Below are positions 44,748 through 57,141 of a stretch of DNA of 64,000 nt, in pieces. Source of the DNA: Lineus longissimus (taxonomy: Eukaryota; Nemertea; Pilidiophora; Heteronemertea; Lineidae); the NCBI RefSeq assembly GCF_910592395.1, contig NC_088311.1:3536501-3600500 (forward strand). Reading direction: 5' to 3'. The notes under the pieces are model-generated. The model was not told the origin of the DNA. It ran no database searches and saw only the letters and a list, made by a program, of their open reading frames with translations. Within the stretch, counting starts at the first letter, position 1. Each line of letters opens with the position of its first letter. The translations under genes and the position numbers were made by a program.

Positions 44748-44797
44748 CGATGCGCGTCCCGACAGGACCCGATGCGCGTCCAATCACAGGACCCGAC
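44748..44797 (+). repeat. ~25-bp tandem duplicate
   Basis: GATGCGCGTCC followed shortly by ACAGGACCCGA occurs twice in a row with small differences. Non-coding. Confidence 0.7.
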
Positions 44798-45284
44798 ATT
44801 TTGTGGCGCGCTTCATTCAATTGGCGCACGTGCATTATGATATGAGCAGTACAGTGTTTATCAAATCAAAAGAATGCAAATTCTACCCAAATAAAAATGC
44901 TATTTTGTGCAGTCCGAGGTGAAACCTTGGTTTTTCGGTTTACGCTAGGTGCTTGTGTTGTCACGTTTTTTCAAAACTTGCTTCCTTTCTGAAGAAATGC
45001 TGTGACGTATTTTCCAGCCTTAGCCCTTTGAATTGTCGCCTCTTAATATTCATGAATCCAATAAGTCAACAAGATTCACACCAGCAAATGAATCGATTGG
45101 TCAACCAAAAAACAATATTTACAAGTCCTTCCCATTCATGACACTACACTTCCTTGTGTCACCCGCTCTCGTAGTAAATCGCATATCGAACGATTTCCCG
45201 GCTTTTGTGACTAAATCGGAAAACCCCTGACAGGAGTTGCTAAATTTAGAATACTCTAAGGAACTCCCTGGACTTCTTCTAGGA

Positions 45285-45318
45285 TATAAAGATGGCCTGC
45301 ATCTCCTGTTTGTCAGTC
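45285..45318 (+). promoter_or_regulatory. TATA + initiator core promoter, IL-17-like gene 2
   Basis: TATAAA at 45285-45290 is followed by TCAGTC at 45313-45318, an exact match to the arthropod-type initiator TCAKTY, with its A (45315) 30 bp after the first T of the TATA box. A first exon of about 45315-45400 would end at AAAAG|GTTTGT and splice to the acceptor TTTGCAG at 46888. The first ATG in that leader (45371) is in frame with the downstream coding exon. Confidence 0.55.
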
Positions 45319-45738
45319 GTGCAAAAACTTTACAACGAATTAACATCTAGAGCTAAAGACAGTGACAAGGATGATAGACAACGTGGACATCATGGAAAAG
45401 GTTTGTACAAAGTTGTATTGCCTCTACATATTAATTATCAACCCATTTGATATAATGATATCAGGCCTCTTGCCTTGATCAGTTTGTCGTTGAGCAGAAA
45501 ACTGGTCCTGCTGGAGGAGCCCCCGCGGTTTCGAACCGCTCAATTTATTAGATTTAGCCAATATTACCCGCACCTCATTGGGACACTACCTATTCTAGTG
45601 ATAGTTCTGGAGAAAAACAGCTGAAAACTATTCGTTTGATGTTTTATATTTCAACCACCAGCCTCATTTTGTTACGTTTGAAATGATTTTAGCGATGTTG
45701 CAACGTGACCAGTTTATCATGTATATAGGCCCTTTATT

Positions 45739-45754
45739 CCCCCCCCCCCCCCCC
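45739..45754 (+). repeat. C homopolymer
   Basis: A run of 16 C in the presumed first intron of IL-17-like gene 2. Confidence 0.95.
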
Positions 45755-46034
45755 TGGTGTCTTGTATCACAGAAAATGACCACGACATGAATCTCTCTCA
45801 AAGAATAATGACATGAGGTCAGGGAATTCCCCAAAATGGTGCAACAGTAACCTGGTTTCCAGGCAAGTCATAATACATACAGGCCTATATTCGCATACAA
45901 CGACGACATGTAATAATGGCTATCGTACCATATTGAGGGCACCAGGTCAGTCTTAGTCGATTAGGTCGACCAATTAAAATCGATCGAAGCCCATTTCCTG
46001 GAAACAAATCTTACCTCCGAGGTATACCAGCATG

Positions 46035-46112
46035 CATCCTGAGACCTCGTGTACAAAAATTTTAAATATCGAGAGGCGGAGTATATCGAAAATCACTGGT
46101 TATGTCAGGATG
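46035..46112. mobile_element. Small inverted-repeat element, copy 3
   Basis: A 78-bp element with ends CATCCTGA and TCAGGATG and perfect 9-bp flanking repeats ACCAGCATG (46026-46034 and 46113-46121). It shares TATCGAGAGG, GGAGTATAT and GAAAATCACTGGTTATG with copy 2 but is about 30 bp shorter. It lies in the presumed first intron of IL-17-like gene 2. Confidence 0.82.
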
Positions 46113-46981
46113 ACCAGCATGATACGAGAGTCATCGTGAATCCTTTTCTCACAAACAAAGTAATTTTGCGGGACATGATCTTCTGGCAGAAGCAGATTTG
46201 ACTATTCTTGACGCTAGGTTTTGCAAACTATGGTAATTAAAACGCGTCAATTGGTCTTATATCTTGTATCAAGTTCCTAACCATAGAAATTCGTCTCATG
46301 AATATTATGTCATAAAATGTTTTCATTAGTGTAGGCTTAGTATCATTTATATATTTATAGAAAATGAAAGATGAAAACGCACTCCTAGACTCCTACGCTC
46401 ACTGCATTCAGCCTTAGTTCCCTGATCATGTTTTAGGCCAACTCGTATACAATGACAATGTCTGTCGTCACGGGAATCCCCTAGTTGCGGCGCGAAAATG
46501 ATCTAGTTTGTCACATGGGACATGCAGATTCGATTGGTCTATTAAAATGACGGCGAATTAGCTGATATTGTGGCCGGGTCCGATGAATCATGGGCCTTTC
46601 CTACTGTTTTGTTCCAAATCAAAAATACAAATACATGTATAGCTATAAAAGAAACTTGATGAACAGTCTTAACCAGAAGTAATTTGGAAACGTCTCGGAG
46701 ACAACTTCGGTTGTTCACAAAAAGGTAGTGTAGAGAATGGTTCGAATCGGTGGCTGGACTAAACTTTCGAGGCTGGGCCGGTACACTCCACAATGGTTCT
46801 TCCTGTGAACATTATTAAATGTTTCGTTGCATCCCCCCCCCCCCAAAAAAAACGTGACTTACATGCTTTTTTATTTGTTTATTTGCAGGTAAAACAATTC
46901 ATCACATCTGCTGCTGGCAGCATCACATCATCCGGCAGTTCCTCATCATCTCCAAGACAAGGAACAACTGCTCCCGCAAAA

Positions 46982-48776
46982 ATGCCATCGATCAAAGACA
47001 TTTTCGCCCTCATTTTCGCTCTTTTAACTTTATTCTCACCGCTGGCCGACGCCGCGCCGTATTCGCGGGAAGCGAGAGCAGCGCGCTTAAGCGCGAAAAC
47101 AAAAGCTGGTTCCGGAAGACAGACTCCAGGGCCCCTCTGCCAAATGCCCGATAGTGAGAGTTTGAGGGAACAACTTATCAAGAAAGCCGGTCCAGAAAAC
47201 TTTTTGACAGTAGCAGGAGGGAATGCCGTTCATGGCTACCCGACCGCAGGCGGCCCAGGAGTAGAGGGAAAAACGAGATCAAATAATGATTTGGGGCAAG
47301 GGGATAAGTGCCCAACACAAATCAACACAAAATTGGGTGACCCAATAGAAAAGCGTGCCATTTGTCCTTGGTAAGTTATAATCATTTTACTTAGAAAGCC
47401 CTCCTTTGCAGTTTCTAAGCGGTACGTGTGAAAATCATTCGATCCGTTCTGACAAATCATCGGCTATTACAATTAAGTGGGATGAGTTCCTTTCTCATGA
47501 CAATCGTGTCATGTTCATTGTCTCTACTGTTCTCATGTGACATAATGATGGAAAATGAATATCTTACGGACTGCTGTAAACCACCTTTTTATATTTTCGA
47601 TTCAAGAACATTTCGGAAAAAAACTTTTCCAACCAAAAATATTTTTCCCGATTCTTATTTTCCCGAATCTAAATAAAACGCTCCCAATAATATGGCGGCT
47701 TACAGTGCTCCCGCTTGGATAATACTATAAAACCGTTCATTAAATCAATCAAAATTTCGAAATATCCGTTACTGCAGGAACAAGTAGATTTTGATTTATG
47801 TAACTTCCCCATTTCCAAACCGTGAACCCCGATGCATTTTTCATTTTCCTGTCGTCTTTGAATTTCTACATCACTTCCACAAATTACTCACTCACTTTCT
47901 CTCCAAAAGGCTAGATCACTTCTTGGCCTATAAGGCCCATGTATGATTGGTAACATACTTATCCGGATCAGCTAGGACCAATAGAGTTCCGACCATTAGA
48001 TATCACAGAAAGTAATCCAATGTTAATCATCCAAGTTAAATCGTATGCTATATGTCATGGTATATCTGCCAATATGTTTCTGGATCAACGGACTTTTCAT
48101 GTCAAAAGCGTCTTTTGTCGACCTAAATTTGACACCTTCGTCCAAAACAAACTAAGAAATATGTTGTGTTATATTCCGATCAGCACGATCAAGAATATTG
48201 TCGCAACCAGGAAGCTTGTCCCATATAAGGAAAAAACCATTATCCTGATTGTTCCTCACTTATCTGGTGAAAAAATTGGTCATGGCGATGAAATCAAGTG
48301 CAAAGGAAATCAGTGTTTTGAAAATGTCACAATGTTATGACACTGAGGTATAAATCATTTTCATATTGAGATAGTAGTGTTTGATATGCGTCCAACCAAC
48401 CGCATGCACTTAACAAAATCCGGGACAAAATCTCATACATTGTATCTACTTTTCTCTCTTCAGGTATTATGAAATAAATGAATCCCGCAACAGGTTCCCT
48501 GAGTTCATACCTGTCGCTGTAGGCAAGTGTACCTCAAAGTCCTGTATTGCTACAGGAGGCGACATGAGGCTGGCCTGCCAACCCGTCATGAGGACAGTCA
48601 CGGTCCTGGAGAAGAAAGGTTGTGCCGACGGTCTCTACACGTTCAAACCGGTCGATATTGAGATCGCTGTCGCATCGGTTTGCGCCGGGAAGTTTATTCA
48701 GGATACTGTCGCGGCAACGACGGTTTCCCCTGGAGCCTATACTACCGACAGTGGAGCACCAGACTACGATCAGTAA
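46982..48776 (+). CDS. IL-17-like secreted cytokine 2
   Basis: A second IL-17 family cytokine. Exons from the downstream start: 46982-47370 and 48464-48776, giving 233 residues. The signal peptide is MPSIKDIFALIFALLTLFSP ending ADA-A. After a Gly/Ser-rich region comes IEKR|AICPWYYEI, with a dibasic KR site just before the knot, then GKCTSKSC, LACQP, EKKGCADG and VCAGK, a CPW plus five late cysteines as in IL-17; eight cysteines in all. The CPW Trp codon is split TG|G, as in gene 1. If translation starts at 45371 in an upstream exon (45371-45400, joined to 46889), the frame is continuous and adds 41 residues before the hydrophobic segment. The C-terminal tail beyond the last cysteine is long and Thr/Ala-rich. 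Confidence 0.82.
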
Positions 48777-49800
48777 GCTCATCTTGCCTGCAGCACAACA
48801 TGTTAAGCCGAGAAAGAATCCGTCCCAGGGAATTTCCATATTCGAAAAGCTTTCGAGATCGAGAGGGGCAACTAGGTTGCTTTCTCAATCAATCAACATT
48901 GTGTCCCTTGGAGGAATTACTTCCTCCAAGATTGTCGCGTCTCAGTACAATTTAACATTGTTCTTCTGCAGTTTATTCCTCGTGATGCAAAATACGTTGC
49001 ATCGTCCAACTTTGGCAGTCATTAAATTTCCTGGTTAACTTGATGGCATTTAAAGATGAATCTTTGGTCTCTTCGTCCGCAAAGGACGAATATCGTGATA
49101 GTAAAAGTTTAGTTTCTTGTCTACTGCCGGTCAGCGACAAGGTAACACATTTTGTTAGCATTTTTACGTTTGTTTTATATATCATCTAGCATAGATTGAT
49201 ATCATGTAAATTATCCAATGTAAGTTCCGACACATCTCACTCGAAGCAAGTTGCTGTAGCTTGTCAATTCGAAATCGTGATCTGAAAAATGGGCAAGGCA
49301 TTCGTTTCGTTTTCACAGAATTTCCCAGAGTGATACATTTTATATTCATGATCTATCATTATTCAAGCTCAAGTCATGTGGTGTCTCGATGTACTTCGAT
49401 CGCTAGACTTCTGATTATTGTCAGAAGCTTTTCTTGCAAAATGCACAGCGATACTTCATCATCATTATTTATTGTTATTTATTGATGTAAATATTTATTC
49501 ATTTAATTTATTGTATTTTCGTTCGAAGTATAACATTGAAAAATCCTATTATTGGATTATTTTCTCTGTGTGCGATTGTAAGGAATGTATCCATGATGCA
49601 TTTAATCATATTTAACTGTAATAACTGCCGGTAATGGCACAATGTGTGCGATACTCAAGCTCTCGTTATATAGTGAAACAAAAATGAAATAGAAACTCTA
49701 AAAATTCTAACACAGTAAAAAAAAAAATTAAAATATGAAAAACGGATTAACTCCGTTATATGATTCAGTGGGTTAAACCTTATGGATGGGATCAGTCCTA

Positions 49801-49876
49801 CACAGGCAAAACTGTCCGTTAAAAAATCTATATAAAAAAATTTCTATATAGATTTTTTATTGAAATTTTGCCTGTG
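49801..49876. mobile_element. 76-bp hairpin MITE with TA flanks
   Basis: Perfect terminal inverted repeats CACAGGCAAAA and TTTTGCCTGTG, with an inner pair AAAAAATCTATATA and TATATAGATTTTTT. TA dinucleotides flank both ends (49799-49800, 49877-49878), consistent with Tc1/mariner-type insertion. Non-coding. Confidence 0.75.
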
Positions 49877-49895
49877 TACATGTCAAGCTGATAAC

Positions 49896-49997
49896 TGGAT
49901 TGAACCATTCCTTATATGGCTATTAAGTGGATTGAACAAGTTCTAAGTTGTGCTATTAATTGGATTGAACCATTCCTAAGTGGATTGAACAAGTTCT
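49896..49997 (+). repeat. Interleaved short repeats
   Basis: TGGATTGAACCATTCCT occurs at 49896 and 49961; AAGTGGATTGAACAAGTTCT occurs at 49925 and 49978. The two words are themselves related through TGGATTGAAC, so this is a small, diverged tandem array. Confidence 0.8.
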
Positions 49998-51468
49998 ATG
50001 TTTTGCCATCTCTTTATGACGAGATAACTTGTGTATCAGTTAAAGTGTTACGTTTTATAAACGAAAACATTGTATTAGGGACTTTATATTTTGTATAACA
50101 TTAAAAATTATTAATTAAATTTGACAAGTCTGTTTGAAAACATTTTTAAAAGTTTGCAATAACCATGTGAATCGTTTTCATGTTTCATGTAGAATAACAA
50201 GAATGTAAAGCCCCTTTAACTCCAAGGTGAATGTACATGTATATACTTTAGTGATATTTCATAACACGTAAATCAGAGCATTTTGTGTTTGTACTTCAGG
50301 CTACATTAAGCCAAGTGGTCTTCATTGCCAGAAAGACAGTCTTATTTTTCAATTTGCAGATCCTATCAAGGACAATTGTATTACATTGAATGATAAAGGC
50401 TTTTTAATTGAATTAAGGTTGATTTGTCTTTCTCTTCTCAAACATACCTCCCTTAGCGGCGGACCTTCTATCATGAGGACACCCTCTCTATTAAAGGTTA
50501 AATGGTTAGGCCTAATCTTAATCAAAGTACATCAGGATAACCTTTTGTTAACTTTAGATGTCAAATGTAGTAAATTTATTTGCATAAATATCGCAAAGAA
50601 ATTCAAATAAACCGCCCAGTCTCAGCGTGAATTTGCTTCGGCAAAGTTCGTATTTCGTTCGGAAACTCTCGCGGTTTTGGGGAATTCCAAATGAGGAGTG
50701 ACGTCACTAGTCATTGTTAGACTGATCCCATTGCCTGCATACACAAACGCCATGCTGTAGATGCCTGCGCAAGACAGGAGACCGGTTTTGTTTTCATTCA
50801 TCTGACAGCTGATTCTACTTCCTGGTTGCGTTCACGCCGTTCCTACCATGTAAAACCAATTATTTTACGGGTACCCTTATTTTACATGTTCTAATGCAAA
50901 AATGGTTTACTGCGTCGCACCTCACCAAACTGCAGCAGTGATTCACTATTTTTTGGATTCCTTTCGGTTTATTATGTTTTTAAAATAGCATATTATGAAA
51001 ATTCACCACAAATACAGGTTAAATAGCTCTGCATTTGACCTTAAGGACACTAGTTTTGGTCCAAAATTGGTTGTTTCCATTCGATTCGATTGCCTCTCAC
51101 CTCACTTTTATGGACAGCACTTGTCAGTCCCAAGGGTGTCGAAGCACTTGCAGAATATCACCCCCTCCCCACACCTCATTGATTTTACCTTTAAAACCCA
51201 CCCACAGCAAAATCAAAAGCAAAGAAGGTACATTATTATCATAATCACGGTTGGTCAGATGGACTTCACTCTGCTACATGAAGCTGAAAGGAGTAGGACA
51301 GGGACAGAGACTGTGCAAATCCAGTCCACAGCTATGAGAACGCCACAAACAGCAATCTTGTAGGTAAAAAAAATATTCCATGAACTGTACATTACCAATC
51401 ATAGCTTGTCTTGTTATGGTGAAAATAAACAACAAAACCAAGCTAATGCGTCTTCTGAATATCCTCAT

Positions 51469-51474
51469 TTTATT
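51469..51474 (-). terminator. Candidate poly(A) signal for FGGY
   Basis: AATAAA on the minus strand, about 305 nt after the FGGY stop codon. Confidence 0.5.
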
Positions 51475-51778
51475 CAGATTTTAATTTGAATACATAGCCA
51501 ACCCAATGTGTGTATGCAGGATAATACTTGATCATCCACCTCAGCAGACATTAGAAAGGTTCAGAGTTTGATACGAAAACAAGAACCAGGAGAATCTTTC
51601 CCCTGGTTGACGTCATCAGGTTAATCTTCCTGTCTTATTGTTTCAAGGCAAGCACAACACACTGTTTCATTTCATCACCACTCCACATTATTGACATACC
51701 CGATGCTCAGACAGCACCATCGACTAGTGAATTATAGCACAAATAGAGTTAAATGTCCAAACAAGTTTCACAGCACCA

Positions 51779-54700
51779 TCACTCCATAATTTGTTGATAC
51801 GACTGTTGATCAGACAACATCTTCAGGAACACCTTGTATTTCTTGTTGTGGAACCTAAAAAATAACAATAAAAGTCTTCATATCACTAATACTATTTAAG
51901 ACATTGTAAGAGTGACATAGTATTTTTAGCAGAATGCCAATGCCAGGCAGCGGTGCAGACACCAGTCCACATCCTACAAGGCCGATCACATCATGCTTGA
52001 CCTTAAGGCAACACTTACTCCTGGACTGTCATATCTGGTTTCACCATCTCACCATTCCCACACATCGATTTCATGGCATCCTTGAAAAAGAAAACAAAAA
52101 ACTCATACAGTCTGTTACTGCTGGCCTTGGGGTTCAGTTACTACAGCATCAGCATCAAACAAGTGGGTCAGGATCCCAGACTCATACTGGTGGGGCTGTC
52201 TGGTTTTTCTATGGCCATTTTCCCCTGGCCAGGAAAGAGGTGGAAAATTCCCTGCCCAAATCGTCCCTTTCATACTAACCTCAATGGTTGGAATGTGCGA
52301 GGCAGCAATAGCACCTAAGATAGCGGATCCAAGGAGAACTGACTCAGACTCTTGGGGAAGAATGAACGGAAGACCTACAAAGATAACAAAATTTAACAAC
52401 TGGTGTGATTCCTTAAAATACACAACCTTACTGCCAAGGTTGTGTACCAACCAAACAATAGTCGATTACACTATCTTTCTTTGGTGCTGTGGGGTAGATG
52501 AGGTTTCACAGCAAAAAACCCCACAACATTTTCATTCATGTCTGCTTACCAACGATATCAGCGTGCATCCTGATATATAGCGAGTTCTTGCTGAGTCCTC
52601 CACAGGCACAGACAGCTTGGATATCTTCGTAACCAGATGTCTTCATCACATCTAGGATATGTCGCGTACCATACTGAAACATACAGAAAATTGCATTGTG
52701 TTTCATACTTTTTGACAAAGGTCCTGATTTCTGAATGATTATGATGCCTTCTGTTGATGCTGAAGCCACAAAGATGCAATATGATAAACTTTCTTCTATC
52801 AGACCCTTGTAAAGACTAAAGCAATGTACAGACAGCCGAGACTTGTTATACTTACTGCTAAAGCTTGAACTGTGGCAAGATAGATTAAGGCAAGACTTTC
52901 TTTCGTGGCATTGAGGGTTAAGCCACAGAGCTGCAATTGAAGACAATGGCACACGTTATATAGGCTATATAAGCTTTTGATGATGCAGTTAAATACACAG
53001 GGGCTGTGTCGTCTAGTAGTTAGTTAGCCAGCAGACTGAGTACTAAAAGATCTCTTTACACCACATGGAACAAGTACTATTCCCACCACTGATAATGCAT
53101 ACCATAAAATTTGTCTCTGGATGGTGTTTATTTACCGGTACTATCTTGACACCCATTCCCCACAGCTGAAGTAGCTCCCTCATCCACAGCTCCTGGGTAT
53201 TGATCATCCCTTCACCAGCAAAGTCTAAATCGCCAGTGACAGCCTCCTCCTGTCTCGCCAAAGACATTGTCACAAGGCCAATAACCCACATGTTAAATCA
53301 AACACAGTAGCATGACACAAACACAGAAGATAAATAGAAATCATTCACCATTCCCTTGAGGCTGGAGTCGGCAACTGGACTCCTGTTCCCATGGAAATCA
53401 GGCCACATATGGAGGTCAGCTGTGAGTTGTCCCCTGTTTGATAGGCCTTGTTTTTGGGAAAGCTTCTCTAAAATCTCATTCAATTCAGAATGAATATGGG
53501 CGCCCCTGAAATAAATCAACCTTTGTTACTCACTCTCTAACTTGTTCAACGTACAAAAGGAGCCAGCGGGGTCTGAAGTAGTTTTTCATGTGAATATATC
53601 TTAGTTTCGACAACACTCCAAAACAGTGGCAAATGTTTGAAACTGGACAGCTTTTACAGGTCTTAGATTGCCTAGGTAAGTTAGTGGCTCAGCAATATTA
53701 ACCGACTACAGAGCCTCGGAAAGTGATAAACCACAGGGTTTCCCACTGTAGTCCTGTAGGGCTATATTACCTTGACTTGGCTCTTTCTTTCAGGTCGGTG
53801 TATGCAGGATGCATCTCAATAACATGGTCAATCTGAAAGATAAGAAAAACCGATTAAGGGGACCAACGAATTAAACATCAGAAAGGATAGGGACACCATT
53901 GTAATAACCAACCAAAGGAGAACAGTGTCTGGTACTTGCAGCCAAACCTTCAGGAGCACATATATGCTTAAAAATTTTCCAACAAACACTTTTCTCTGCA
54001 CTATTACTGTATACTCAGTGGCATTAATCTATCTATCATACAAGAGTACTTCGTTGATTTCAGATGTTTGGTCGTTACATAACGAAACCTATGCAAATTT
54101 ACCAGTTTTCCAGCAGCACTCTGGCCAGCTTCATGCAACCAAAGGCCTGGAGCTACAGCACCGTACAAGGGTCCCCAAACACCTTGCACAAACCGCATTT
54201 CTTTGCTCAACTGGAAAAAAGATGGAAACAAAATCATAATAATATCACTGCAACCCCATTATTTTTGTTGCCCTATATATTTGCAAAGACATCCTTTTAA
54301 AGATTTTGCATATCTACTTATTTCAACGATACACATGCAGAGAATTAGAGAGAAAATATGTCATGATGCTACAGATTCACAACTTACAATCATATGGCAA
54401 GTGGATGTGCCACAGGTCATGGCAAGTTTGGAGGTCAAGGGTATATCAAGGTCAGGAACATTACAACCAAGGCAACCTGGAAATGACATGAAATCACTTA
54501 GAATAACAATCAGTATTCAGGACATGTAAGTGAAAATGTGTTTATTAGCATCAACGTTTTGAGAAAGACAAAGACCACCAAGGGCTCTATCCACAAACGA
54601 GCCAAGCAAAGGGATATTCACTCATTCAAAGCAGAACATTGATTTTGGTCTCAACTTGGAAATTTCAGATAAATTGAAACTCTGAAATCAGGACACCTAT

Positions 54701-57141
54701 CCATTAGAAACAGAATAAGTCAAGTCAAGGAAGTTCCACACAAGGGTTAATTCACTGAACATACCTATTGCCCCAGCATGTGCATCAAGGATGCCTGCCC
54801 CAACGCAGGTTCCCGGATTGAGACCTAATTCTTGGGCAGCTTTTTGGGAGAGACCAGACCCACATGGTTGACCTGATGACAACACTGTGTTACCTGAGTA
54901 AAACAAATTGCTAATTGAAAGGTCATCATAATGTCTCAAATAGCACTAACAGACACATTTACTGAGAAACAGGCAAGAAACCACTTGAAATCATAAAGTT
55001 AAGCAAATTAAAGTTTTCGGTTATCAACTATGGTAGACATGGTAGAGGTAATTATCTGATTCCTGCTTTAACCCTGGTCTATCCTAAAACTTGCAGTAGA
55101 ACCAAGAGGAGATTCTCGATCAGTACTATGACCAGAGCATTTCTGACCAGTACCCCAATACACCCGGGGTAAGGCATGTTGGACAAAGAGACCTGCATAG
55201 AGTTGCATGCACACTGTGGGGTTTGAACCAGGGACCTCTTGCCTGCTAACCACTAGACCACAGTGGATCCTAAGTCAGTGCACACTTGTCCGCTCCACCA
55301 CCATACCCTCCAAGTAGATTCATTCACTTGTAAGGACAAAACTTACCAATTTTTGAAAAATTGTCCTGAATCAGCTCCTCCAAGCCAATTCGCCTAAGAT
55401 AGTCTTTATTCCAGCCAGTTTTTCCAGGACTTGATTGATAATTGAATTTGCAAGTGAGTGCACACAATGACCTGGAAGTAGTATTCCCTGGATGTAATGA
55501 GAGTAGGAAAACCTTTGTTTTTATCTTTATAACCGTATCATCCCCAGTTACCCAAGTTTTTTATGACTGTAACATGCTTCAACAAACATGCATTTAGATA
55601 GAAACTAATGTTGCCTTAACAAATTTTTTAAAACACAGGTTAGCCTAGGTCTCCTTATTCAGCCCTCAAAGGCAAGCAAAAAAACATAATTAATCAGAAT
55701 CAGAAAGTGCCTCATTCAGTTCTTCCAAAGATGTCTTTAAATGATCCTACCTTGAAAGAGAACCTGTTGCCTTCCATGTCATGAAGTCGGACAAAGTCAA
55801 GAAATGACTGGCTACATCCCAACATCGGCTCTTCATACTCTGCAATGAGATTATTCAAGATCTGCACCAGAACTTTCATGGATTGAGTAATACTACCAGT
55901 AGGTGATCACCAACTAGCCCTCATTATACATGTACTTGTACAGTTCTCAGTATCCCCATCAGTGTTTTCAGTCAACAAACTTCGACATGATATCTACTGT
56001 AGCACAACAGTCACACCATGAAAACACACTAGGACGGATAGTATGCTACCTCTAGGACCCAAAGAATTTTGCACATTTCCATCTCCAGAGTCTTGAATTT
56101 CACCTACACTAGTGCAACAGACACACCACGCAAACATACTATGATTGCATATTACCTCTTTGAGCCAGAGTATTTTGGGCATGTCCATCTCAAGAGACAC
56201 TTTCCCGCCAACATACTTTAGTACATCATGTTTTGTAGCATTGATTCTATCAGCTTGATCCTGTGCTCTGTGGTCCATCCACATTATCACATTCTGTTCA
56301 TCATTACCTGTGAGACAATAAATTATTGGAGAGAATCTAGCGAGGAGATTGTGATAATACCAACAATTTAAGTGTAGGATTAGAGAATTTAAGAATCTGA
56401 AGAGGCATATCCATGAAATTTATGGTACAGGCACTTGCCTCGTGTAGGCCTACAGTAGTCCTAACAAAACACCTGGTTGAAAAAGTGCATGTGGTTGGCT
56501 GGGGGGAGGGGGAGGGTCAAGATGGTAACAAATAGTATGTATTAGGATGACAATCAACCAGTAACAATCAACTACTAACCTGTGAGACTAACTGTTGTGG
56601 GCTTAAAATCCTTGTCCAGAACCACTAATGAACAAGTGGCATCAAAGCCTATGCCTTTTACAAGGTCCTTGTCAACATCTTGAGTGACAGTCTGGAAGAG
56701 GAAATAGTCAAAAAGATTGCCAACCATATCCAAGCACATAGAAACATGCAATATTTCAAAAAGTGCTTTGTAGTTATCTTCATACTGATTGGGCCGTTTC
56801 TCTTGCATGTGCATGACATCCATAGCGTCTCATCAAGCGATAGTGTTGCCCATACTAATGATGTATAAACAACTCGTATATCATGCCCTGTCCTCAGCAC
56901 TCTCAAACATGGCAGTTTTGCCCTTGATCTTGAAATAAGAACAACCCACCTGCACCACCATACAGCATGCATTCCATACATTGTCCGAGGATTGCTCATA
57001 AAACTTTGGTCTTGGGTTCCATATTTGAAGTGGGTGTGAAGACACGTTTTTTACATGGCCTCCTGATGTGACCAGTGCAGCCCGTACACTTCCACTTCCA
57101 ACGTCTACACCAATGAAATAGTGTTCCTCTAGCAGTGACAT
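51779..57141 (-). CDS. FGGY: FGGY carbohydrate kinase (D-ribulokinase)
   Basis: A cytosolic FGGY-family sugar kinase; the human orthologue phosphorylates D-ribulose. Minus-strand exons: 56950-57141, 56580-56691, 56156-56307, 55751-55839, 55347-55471, 54765-54893, 54388-54476, 54103-54210, 53771-53832, 53349-53505, 52856-52930, 52550-52673, 52280-52374, 52019-52080, 51779-51854; 548 residues (human 551). The first ATPase lobe starts [16 protein letters not shown] (phosphate-binding DVGSGS). Further family signatures are [91 protein letters not shown] and [10 protein letters not shown]. All introns are GT-AG and phases agree throughout. A tRNA-derived SINE lies in intron 5. A 53.1-53.3 kb open stretch in intron 10 is not part of this protein. 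Confidence 0.95.
53000..53035 (+). mobile_element. Possible truncated SINE head
   Basis: GTGTCGTCTAGTAGTTAG on the plus strand resembles the A-box segment of the SINE at 55.2 kb (GTGGTCTAGTGGTTAG). No B box is seen at the expected distance, so it would be a fragment. Located in FGGY intron 10. Confidence 0.35.
55080..55268 (-). mobile_element. tRNA-derived SINE
   Basis: On the minus strand the head reads GTGGTCTAGTGGTTAGC (A box, 55245-55261) and GGTTCAAACCCC (B box, 55218-55229), the split Pol III promoter of a tRNA, at tRNA-like spacing. A non-tRNA body follows (GTGCATGCAACTC, CTTACCCCGGGTG) to about 55080. The sequence does not fold into a functional tRNA with a complementary acceptor stem, so it is a SINE, not a tRNA gene. 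It lies in FGGY intron 5, in sense with the host gene. Confidence 0.8.

Larger units (their letters stand above)
41027..45284. other. Repeat-rich interval between the two IL-17-like genes
   Basis: It holds paired hairpins (41558-41834), an inverted-repeat element (42113-42220), a GGGT-type microsatellite (about 43621-43638), C21 and G16 homopolymers, a tandem duplicate near 44,750, and one exon-like fragment at 43192-43343. No intact gene is seen. Confidence 0.6.
48777..51778. other. AT-rich intergenic region
   Basis: No gene is recognised. It contains a small hairpin element (49801-49876), a short tandem duplication (49896-49997), and a minus-strand AATAAA at 51469-51474 that is the likely poly(A) signal of FGGY. 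Confidence 0.55.

Noticed and set aside
45525-45600. Possible minus-strand tRNA from GCGGTTCGAAACCGC
   Set aside because: The T-arm-like hairpin is good, but there is no matching acceptor stem or A box. At best a degraded SINE piece.
53043-53291. Open frame in FGGY intron 10 (reads [14 protein letters not shown] and onward)
   Set aside because: Looks protein-like and has a possible GTAAAT donor, but the exons either side already join in phase and match the family without a gap; no good acceptor precedes it.
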